This document shows, piece by piece, positions 1-5,010 of a DNA stretch of 5,773 nucleotides. Position numbers and translations under genes: made by a program. The DNA is taken from positions 1-5,773 of the forward strand of contig JAGGUU010000018.1 of assembly GCA_021158305.1 (NCBI GenBank). The letters run 5' to 3'. Origin of the DNA: Candidatus Bathyarchaeota archaeon (GTDB lineage: Archaea; Thermoproteota; Bathyarchaeia; Bathyarchaeales; DTEX01). The notes under the pieces are model-generated. The model did no database searches. It was not told the DNA's origin and worked only from the letters and a program-made list of their open reading frames with translations. Numbering within the stretch: position 1 is the stretch's first letter; every line of letters starts with the position of its first letter.

Positions 1-827
1 ATAATATAAACCCGTACCTTGGCAGATGCGCATATAGATGCATTTACTGCTATGCGGTTAAGTTTCCAAGCTTTAGAGGGCCGACTGTTCCACGTTTAAG
101 ATTGAAGGAAGATATAGCGAGAATGGCGGAGAATACTCATCAACGTCTCCCCGTAATGTTCAGCGACGCGACCGACCCTTACCAGCCAATGGAGAGAAAA
201 TATGAGATCACGAGAAGATGCCTGGAGGTTCTAGCAGATAAGAGCTTTCCGCTTCTTATAGTGACGAAGTCGGACTTAGTAACCAGAGATATAGATGTCT
301 TCAAGAAGACGAGAACAGTCGTCTCCATGACTATAACTACTCCTAGACGGGAGGTCGCTGAGATTATTGAGCCGTATGCTCCATCTTTCAAGGCGAGGCT
401 ATCCGCACTGAAGAGGATCGCTGATGAGGGCATACCCACAGTCGTTAGGATTGATCCGGTGATCCCTACGGTTAATTTAAACGATGAGGATCTTGAAGCT
501 ATAATCTCTGAGTCCGCGGAGATAGGCGTTAAGCAGATAACAGTATCTACGCTTAAGCCAGTTAAGGGATTCTTTAGAGCTTTAAAAAAGAAGCATCCGA
601 GACTCTTCGAAAGATTGAGAGAAGCCTACAGAGATGGAGAATGGATAATGGGATACAAGTATCTAAATAGGGAGGTTAGGCTGAAAATCGTAGAGCGAAT
701 AAGGAAGAAGGTTCTCAGCTATGGACTTGCCTTCGCAACTTGCCGTGAGGGTTTCTCATGGCTTAACACGAACATCTGCGATGGAACAGCTTACTGCAGA
801 AGCACATTAGAAAGATTCATGAATTAG
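1..827 (+). CDS. Radical SAM protein, spore photolyase-like (COG1533) family, 5' end outside window
   Basis: Iron-sulfur radical SAM enzyme; substrate unknown. The frame read from base 3 is open to the left edge and gives 274 visible residues. It begins NINPYLGRCAYRCIYCYA, whose CX3CX2C (cysteine codons at 27, 39 and 48) is the ligand set of the SAM-binding [4Fe-4S] cluster, inside the NPYxGCxxxCxYCYA signature of SplB/Rv2578c-like proteins. The next family marker, TDPYQPME, lies at 171-194; TKSDLVTRD follows, then PVIPTVNLND late in the barrel. A TTG at 102 could be mistaken for the start, but starting there would discard the cluster motif. Three C-terminal cysteines (codons at 741, 777 and 795) might bind a second cluster (inference). 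The family includes DNA photoproduct lyase relatives, but most members are uncharacterised, so a repair role is not shown. The stop codon overlaps that of convergent EF-2. Family assignment is firm; function is not. Confidence 0.9.
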   Translation, partial: NINPYLGRCAYRCIYCYAVKFPSFRGPTVPRLRLKEDIARMAENTHQRLPVMFSDATDPYQPMERKYEITRRCLEVLADKSFPLLIVTKSDLVTRDIDVFKKTRTVVSMTITTPRREVAEIIEPYAPSFKARLSALKRIADEGIPTVVRIDPVIPTVNLNDEDLEAIISESAEIGVKQITVSTLKPVKGFFRALKKKHPRLFERLREAYRDGEWIMGYKYLNREVRLKIVERIRKKVLSYGLAFATCREGFSWLNTNICDGTAYCRSTLERFMN

Positions 828-3034
828 GCTTCGTCTATAAACTTCTTCGCGTCCGGAATCTCCGGAGGTAATCCTCTCCTATTTCGTATTTCAGCGATTA
901 TTCCCCTAGCAAGGTTCTCTGGGACTCTCTCCCAATGGTCGAACTGGCTCTGCCAGAAGGCATGCCCTGAAGTTGCAGATCTAAGGTCGGCGGCTAACCC
1001 GAAGGTTTCAGCGACTGGTATGTATCCATCAACAGCAAGTAAGGCTCCCTTCTGCTCTGAGGACAATATTCTTCCACGCTTCCTCGTCAGCAAGCTACTG
1101 ACCTGTCCAACCCACTCAGCCGGGACAGTTACTTGTATTCTATAGATAGGTTCTAGAATTATGGGATCAGCCGTTAGGAACGAGCCGAAGATCGCTCTTC
1201 TAATGGCAGGCATTATCTGAGCTGGGCCTCTGTGAACTGGATCCTCATGAAGCTGCGCATCTAGTATCTTAACTTTTATTCCTCTTATCGGCTCTTCGCA
1301 TAAGGGTCCTGCCTGGCAAGCCCATCTGAACCCTGAGATGACCATGTCTCTCACATCACGCATGTACTGGACTCCCTTAGTCAGGTCTATTAGAACGTTT
1401 TTATGCTCTTCAATGGCCCATATATTTCTAGCCTCCTCAGCTGGCCATCCTGCTTTACGATATAGGATCTCCCCCATTCTTCTTCTGCCCATAACCTCAT
1501 CTATTTCTCCGGCTTCGATCATCTCGATTACTTTCTCTTCCAGCGGCTCAACTCTGACCCAGAACCTGTTATGCTTGTTTGGGCTTTTAGCCATGGCGAT
1601 TATTCCAGCTTTGCTGACGGTTTCCCTATAGACAACTATGGGCTTCGATGTTATTATTTCGAGTCCCGGAGCGTATTCTTTCATGAACTTGATTGCTATC
1701 TCCAAGTGGAGTTCTCCCATGCCGCTGAGAAGGTACTCTCCGGTCTCCTTATTAATAGTTGTAACAAGGTTCGGATCATCTATCGAGAGTCTATTCATAA
1801 CATCTACGAGTCTGGGCAGATCCTTTGGATGTTTAGGTTCAAGGGCTATGGTGACAACAGGCTCAGAGACATACGTGATTCTCTCGAATGGCACCATAAC
1901 ATCTGAGTATCTTGAGTCGACAAGGGTTTCCCCGGCCCTTGCCTGATCCAGTCCGAGGACCGCCGCTATGTTTCCAGCGTCTAAGTGGTCAACCACTTCT
2001 CTGAAGGCACCCATATACATTGAGACCTGCTGTACCCTGTAGCCCTTCCTAGCGCCGACGAGATAAACTTGGTCGCCCTCTTTTATATCTCCTGAGAAGA
2101 GTCTTCCAGTCGATACTATTCCGGCGTGAGGATCAAGCTGAACGTTTGTTATACACATCACTGTTGGGCCGTTGGGGTCGCAATTCAGCATTGCTTGCCC
2201 TATCTCGGAGTCTATGTCTCCCTTCCATATCTTTGGCACCCTATACTTTGCAGCTTCAATTGGATTTGGAAGGTGATTCACAACCATTTGGAGAATAGCT
2301 TCGTGAAGCGGAACGATCTTTTGAAGTTCCTCATAGCGGTTTTCCTTGTATGCCTTGACTATATCATCAAACATTATGCCTTTCTTCTTCGCTATCTCTA
2401 CGGTGAATCCCCATCTATGAAGCGCTGAGCCAAACGCGACGCTTCCCTTTGCGGGGTCAACCTTCCATTTCTGCTTAAACTCAGGTTCTCCATAAATATC
2501 TATTAGATTGTTGAAGTCTCGGATTATACGCATTAGCTTTTTCTGTGTTTCTTGTGGGGATAGCTTAAGTTCTTTGATCAGCCTATCAATCTTGTTAATG
2601 AAGAGTACGGGTTTCACTCTCTCGCTTAAAGCCTGCCTCGTCACGGTCTCAGTTTGGACCATAACTTCCTCGACGGCATCCACGACGACGACTGCGCCGT
2701 CAATCGCTCTCAAGGCTCTAGTAACCTTGCCAGTAAAGTCGACATGTCCCGGCGTATCAACCAAGTTGATTATATAGCTCTTCCCGTCAGCTTCATGCAG
2801 AAGGGATATGTTCGCCGTTTTTATCGTTATTCCGCGTTTCTGTTCCTCCTCCAAATAGTCTAGAGCCCTAGCTTCTCCGGCTATCTTAGGTGATAGAAGC
2901 CCGGCTTCCGCTAGGAGACTGTCAGTCATCGTCGTCTTTCCATGATCTATATGTGCAATTATCCCTATGTCTCGAATATTCTCCTTGTTTCTAAGCATCT
3001 TCAATATTTTTTCAGTATGTCTGAACCTCGGCAT
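824..3034 (-). CDS. fusA: Translation elongation factor 2 (aEF-2)
   Basis: Cytoplasmic GTPase that drives translocation of tRNA and mRNA through the ribosome. The 736 residues match the usual archaeal length. GTP-binding motifs are complete: P-loop AHIDHGKT at 27-34, RGITI (G2) at 67-71, DTPGH (G3) at 93-97, NKID (G4) at 147-150 and a G5-like FGSAL at 201-205. Domain II lies around 285-390, and the domain III hallmark LLSGMGELHLEIA is at 435-447. The domain IV tip LHEDPVHRGPAQ holds His601, the residue converted to diphthamide and targeted by diphtheria toxin in other EF-2s. The C-terminal LRSATSGHAFWQSQFDHW is also typical. The ATG start gives the expected MPRFRxTxxI N-terminus and has GTGAGGT just upstream. 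eL41 lies 72 bp upstream on the same strand. The TAA stop overlaps the TAG of the convergent radical SAM gene. Nothing is truncated or frameshifted. The archaeal symbol is also written aef2. Confidence 0.98.
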   Translation of the reverse strand: MPRFRHTEKILKMLRNKENIRDIGIIAHIDHGKTTMTDSLLAEAGLLSPKIAGEARALDYLEEEQKRGITIKTANISLLHEADGKSYIINLVDTPGHVDFTGKVTRALRAIDGAVVVVDAVEEVMVQTETVTRQALSERVKPVLFINKIDRLIKELKLSPQETQKKLMRIIRDFNNLIDIYGEPEFKQKWKVDPAKGSVAFGSALHRWGFTVEIAKKKGIMFDDIVKAYKENRYEELQKIVPLHEAILQMVVNHLPNPIEAAKYRVPKIWKGDIDSEIGQAMLNCDPNGPTVMCITNVQLDPHAGIVSTGRLFSGDIKEGDQVYLVGARKGYRVQQVSMYMGAFREVVDHLDAGNIAAVLGLDQARAGETLVDSRYSDVMVPFERITYVSEPVVTIALEPKHPKDLPRLVDVMNRLSIDDPNLVTTINKETGEYLLSGMGELHLEIAIKFMKEYAPGLEIITSKPIVVYRETVSKAGIIAMAKSPNKHNRFWVRVEPLEEKVIEMIEAGEIDEVMGRRRMGEILYRKAGWPAEEARNIWAIEEHKNVLIDLTKGVQYMRDVRDMVISGFRWACQAGPLCEEPIRGIKVKILDAQLHEDPVHRGPAQIMPAIRRAIFGSFLTADPIILEPIYRIQVTVPAEWVGQVSSLLTRKRGRILSSEQKGALLAVDGYIPVAETFGLAADLRSATSGHAFWQSQFDHWERVPENLARGIIAEIRNRRGLPPEIPDAKKFIDEA

Positions 3035-3037
3035 CGA

Positions 3038-3044
3038 ACCTCAC
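3038..3044 (-). promoter_or_regulatory. Shine-Dalgarno site of EF-2
   Basis: On the minus strand GTGAGGT ends three bases before the ATG at 3034. GAGGT is complementary to the conserved anti-Shine-Dalgarno end of archaeal 16S rRNA. The spacing is short but usable, and the site supports this ATG over the downstream ATG at residue 13. It also argues that the EF-2 message has a leader rather than being leaderless. Confidence 0.55.
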
Positions 3045-3106
3045 TTTCACGATCTTTAAGTATTCAAACCTAAGTTAACCTATTAACTTTGCTGATTTGA
3101 CGCTTC

Positions 3107-3184
3107 TCATTTATATCTTGCGCGTCTCTTCTGCCTCTTCTTCTTTTGGCGACGTACCCTCTTCTTCTTCCACTTAGCTCGCAT
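3107..3184 (-). CDS. rpl41e: Ribosomal protein eL41 (L41e), 25 aa
   Basis: Twenty-five codons plus TGA on the minus strand, starting with ATG at 3184. The product begins MRAKWKKKRVRRQKKKR and ends RRARYK; 17 of 25 residues are Lys or Arg, with one Trp at position 5. From memory, eukaryotic eL41 is also exactly 25 residues, begins MRAKWRKKRMRR, and agrees at about 17 positions. It is the smallest ribosomal protein: a single basic helix at the subunit interface, in eukaryotic ribosomes forming a bridge (eB14) towards the small-subunit decoding region. Here it lies between the XPF nuclease and EF-2 on the same strand, with its stop 72 bp before the EF-2 ATG, so the two translation genes could share a transcript. 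No strong Shine-Dalgarno or TATA element was found upstream; an ATG eight bases upstream is in another frame and stops after six codons. The gene is easily missed by length cut-offs. Confidence 0.93.
   Translation of the reverse strand: MRAKWKKKRVRRQKKKRQKRRARYK
3110..3117 (-). promoter_or_regulatory. Possible TATA box for EF-2
   Basis: On the minus strand GATATAAA, the best TATA-like match upstream of EF-2, lies across the last codons of eL41. It would place transcription start near 3085 and leave a leader of about 50 bases ending in the Shine-Dalgarno site. A weaker alternative, ACTTAAAG, near 3052-3062, would give an almost leaderless message, which fits that site poorly. The match could also be chance within the eL41 coding end, with EF-2 read from an upstream promoter. 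Confidence 0.3.
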
Positions 3185-3221
3185 CTCTATTCATCTTTCT
3201 CTAATTGATGAATCAACCTGA

Positions 3222-3252
3222 TTTTTCAAGCAGCTTTCAGCTGCTTGAAAAA
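3222..3252 (-). terminator. Perfect 14-bp inverted repeat, second of two abutting hairpins
   Basis: TTTTTCAAGCAGCT and AGCTGCTTGAAAAA flank a 3-base loop, a perfect 14-bp stem. On the minus strand it directly follows the T run after the 3253-3266 hairpin, downstream of the XPF nuclease stop and 37 bases upstream of the eL41 start. The simplest reading is a second terminator element for the nuclease. Because it also sits ahead of a ribosomal protein gene, it could instead be a leader structure of eL41 (inference). The orientation assignment rests on gene order, as no plus-strand gene ends here. Confidence 0.6.
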
Positions 3253-3266
3253 CCTCGTTTTCGAGG
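3253..3266 (-). terminator. GC-rich hairpin plus T run, terminator of the XPF nuclease
   Basis: On the minus strand CCTCG-AAAA-CGAGG forms a 5-bp stem with a 4-base loop and is followed immediately by five T residues at 3248-3252. It begins 20 bases after the nuclease TAG. A U tract is the core of archaeal intrinsic termination, and the stem is an addition more typical of bacteria. The T run is also the first arm of the next hairpin. Confidence 0.6.
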
Positions 3267-3286
3267 CTTTTGAGAAACTCATATCT

Positions 3287-3988
3287 CTAGACTTTTAAAC
3301 CTTTTGCTTCGTCATCGAGCTTAAGTTGCCGGCTGGTCTTCACGGATGGATTATAGGGCGAATCAAGGATCCTTTTTATTTTGTACGCCGTCTTTCTGCC
3401 GACTCCCCCTACCGTCGAGAGTTCGGCAACCGTAGCCGTGAAGACCCTGCGGACCGTTAGGAACCTATTCAGGAGTCTGTCCGCAAGCTTCGGCCCGACC
3501 CCCGGTAGAGATGATACTATCTGAATCTTCAAATCCTCCGCATCGCCGGATTTAGGTCTGGTCCTAATCAGCGGGCCCTTATACTTCGCAGGTTTTCTCC
3601 TACTCAAGATGTATATGAGCCTTGCTGTCTGTTCGCGGTTTGGCGTGAAGAAGACGCTTAATCCATAATCGAAGGCTAAGGTGGCTAGGGCTCCCCAGAA
3701 TACTGAAGGAGAAATCTCCTCTAAAGCCCCATAAATGTCTCCCTCAACTATTAATGTGGGATTTTCATATAGATCGCTCAGTCTCTGAGCTTGGCTGAAG
3801 ACCCGTCTGGAGAATACTGACCTTACAAGGTCGTGTATCTCTTTCCTCTCGATGGCATATCCTGGAAGTATGTAATCTCCTGTTTCAAGCATCCTAAAAT
3901 CCACAGATAAGCCTAGCTCTTTCAGTAGTTTGGGGATTCCAGAGGGTTTTTCACGCTCATCTACTACTACACGGCTCTTAATCGACAA
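3287..3988 (-). CDS. xpf: XPF/ERCC4-type structure-specific endonuclease (short archaeal form)
   Basis: Predicted nuclease that cuts branched DNA such as 3' flaps, nicked forks and repair intermediates. The 233 residues comprise an ERCC4 nuclease domain (about 5-130) and a C-terminal (HhH)2 DNA-binding domain (about 155-210). The catalytic pattern is intact: DER at 10-12, GD at 37-38, ERK at 47-49 and Asp53, followed by the usual SRRVFSQAQRL. The two hairpin motifs are LPGVGPKLADRL at 161-172 and VGGVGRKTAYKI at 193-204. There is no helicase domain, as in TACK-type XPF and unlike euryarchaeal Hef. The start is a TTG: an in-frame TGA immediately precedes it, and it leaves only nine residues before DER. 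The basic C-terminal tail lacks the clear PCNA-binding motif described for crenarchaeal XPF. Two hairpins follow the stop. The gene is divergent from DUF89. Work on relatives indicates action as a dimer. Confidence 0.93.
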   Translation of the reverse strand: MSIKSRVVVDEREKPSGIPKLLKELGLSVDFRMLETGDYILPGYAIERKEIHDLVRSVFSRRVFSQAQRLSDLYENPTLIVEGDIYGALEEISPSVFWGALATLAFDYGLSVFFTPNREQTARLIYILSRRKPAKYKGPLIRTRPKSGDAEDLKIQIVSSLPGVGPKLADRLLNRFLTVRRVFTATVAELSTVGGVGRKTAYKIKRILDSPYNPSVKTSRQLKLDDEAKGLKV

Positions 3989-3991
3989 TCA

Positions 3992-3996
3992 ATCAC
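3992..3996 (-). promoter_or_regulatory. Shine-Dalgarno-like GTGAT supporting the TTG start of XPF
   Basis: On the minus strand GTGAT ends three bases before the TTG at 3988 and matches the 3' part of the AGGAGGTGAT consensus. With the in-frame TGA directly before the TTG, it supports TTG as the true start. Five bases is a weak match; the stop codon is the stronger argument. Confidence 0.4.
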
Positions 3997-4044
3997 GACC
4001 AGAACTTTTAACTATGATGATCACATTCAAATTCTGTCATTACA

Positions 4045-4056
4045 TTAATTAAAAAT
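4045..4056 (+). promoter_or_regulatory. AT-rich TATA-like block in the XPF/DUF89 divergent intergenic region
   Basis: TTAATTAAAAAT is the most TATA-like stretch between the divergent XPF and DUF89 genes. For DUF89 it predicts transcription start near 4077, leaving about 24 leader bases that include the Shine-Dalgarno site. Read on the minus strand the same block (ATTTTTAATTAA) could serve XPF with a leader of about 35 bases, so it may act in both directions. A second candidate for XPF, AGTTAAAAGT near 4004-4013, lies too close to the TTG for normal spacing. Confidence 0.4.
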
Positions 4057-4087
4057 GATTAGAAGACAATATCTTTCAGAGTTCAAA

Positions 4088-4092
4088 GGGAG
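4088..4092 (+). promoter_or_regulatory. Shine-Dalgarno site of the DUF89 gene
   Basis: GGGAG lies eight bases before the ATG at 4101, a normal spacing for an archaeal ribosome binding site, and supports that start. Confidence 0.5.
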
Positions 4093-4100
4093 ACGAAGAT

Positions 4101-4991
4101 ATGAAGAGTCAGCTACTCTGCATTCCATGCACTGTTCGAGCAGCCTATGACATCGCCGTTAAGGCTACGGAGAACGAGATTCTCCGAAAGAGAATAGTTT
4201 ATGAGACTTTAAGGTGGCTCTCTAAGAAGGAAGATCTGTCAAAGGAGCCTCCCCCTAAACTCCACACTTATGTTCAGAGATTAACCCGCAGAATCACGGG
4301 GAACCCTGATCCATTCAAAGATTTGAAGCGTAGGTCTAATGAGGTAGCTCTAAGAGTAATTCGCATTCTGGAGCATAAATGCCAAGAGGTTGGATTTATG
4401 GATGCCTTTAGACTCGCTGTTCTTGGAACAATCTGTGGAAATGCCATAGACTTCGAGGTTGAGGGCCACGAAGTCTCGATGAGTAGACTTGAAGATGATC
4501 TTAGATCCTGTCTAGATAGTAATCTAGCCGTAGATGACACTTCTAAATTTATGAATCTACTTCGGAACTCGCATAGAATCCTATACTTACTCGACAATGC
4601 AGGAGAGATAGTCTTTGATAAGTTCCTTATTCAGATGCTCCGGGATAGGTATCCATCTAAAATCTTCGCGGCTGTTAAGTCCGGGCCTGTTCTAAACGAC
4701 GCCACACTGGAGGATGCTGAGCAGGTAAGGCTGGATGAGGTTGCCGAGGTAATAACCACTGGTAACGATCACATAGGAGTTAACCTTGAGGAATCATCAA
4801 AGGAGTTTCTGCAGCATCTACGGGAAGCCGATTTGATAATCGCCAAAGGGCAAGGAAACTATGAGAGCATAACGGAGATCGAATCTTTGTTATCAAAGCC
4901 TATAGTATATCTGCTTAAAGCCAAATGCATCTTAATCGCTGAGTCTCTTGGAGTTCAACAATACGATAACGTTGTCAAGGTGGTAACCTAA
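4101..4991 (+). CDS. DUF89 family protein, archaeal ARMT1-like metal-dependent phosphatase fold
   Basis: Cytoplasmic protein of the DUF89 family, whose members bind a divalent metal and are proposed to hydrolyse damaged or surplus phosphometabolites such as sugar phosphates; the substrate of the archaeal branch is not known to me. The 296 residues match the archaeal subgroup (PH1575, AF1104 and MTH1744 type). Its hallmarks appear in order: N-terminal CIPC at 7-10, GNPDPFKDLK at 67-76, GNAIDF at 113-118, LLDNAGEIVFDK at 163-174, KSGPVLND at 193-200, GQGNYES at 250-256 and LLKAKC at 271-276. By analogy with characterised relatives, Asp165, Asn166 and Asp200 should bind the metal (inference). 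The paired N-terminal cysteines suggest an added metal or redox site. The ATG start has a Shine-Dalgarno site. The gene is divergent from XPF and convergent with TatD across 19 bp. The methyltransferase activity reported for human ARMT1 should not be transferred. Confidence 0.92.
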   Translation: MKSQLLCIPCTVRAAYDIAVKATENEILRKRIVYETLRWLSKKEDLSKEPPPKLHTYVQRLTRRITGNPDPFKDLKRRSNEVALRVIRILEHKCQEVGFMDAFRLAVLGTICGNAIDFEVEGHEVSMSRLEDDLRSCLDSNLAVDDTSKFMNLLRNSHRILYLLDNAGEIVFDKFLIQMLRDRYPSKIFAAVKSGPVLNDATLEDAEQVRLDEVAEVITTGNDHIGVNLEESSKEFLQHLREADLIIAKGQGNYESITEIESLLSKPIVYLLKAKCILIAESLGVQQYDNVVKVVT

Positions 4992-5010
4992 CAGCGTAAA
5001 ACGAGCTTTT

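Noticed and set aside
179..439. Minus-strand 86-codon frame opposite the radical SAM gene
   Set aside because: It overlaps conserved family motifs on the plus strand and has no recognisable product.
1338..2863. Several plus-strand open frames of 69-111 codons opposite EF-2
   Set aside because: They lie wholly within the highly conserved EF-2 coding strand, overlap one another in different frames, and show no recognisable domain. They are antisense shadows.
3119..3172. CTT-rich tract resembling a low-complexity or simple repeat
   Set aside because: It is explained by runs of AAG lysine codons in eL41 on the minus strand.
3989..4100. Possible small gene or RNA gene in the XPF/DUF89 divergent region
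   Set aside because: The 112 bp are AT-rich, contain no supported coding frame and no tRNA-like or conserved RNA structure; a promoter region fits better.
4274..4597. Minus-strand 107-codon frame opposite DUF89
   Set aside because: A Ser/Arg-rich translation typical of an antisense frame, within a well-supported gene.
4992..5010. Possible bidirectional terminator between DUF89 and TatD
   Set aside because: There are short T and A runs in each direction but no stem of useful length in the 19-bp gap; too weak to list.
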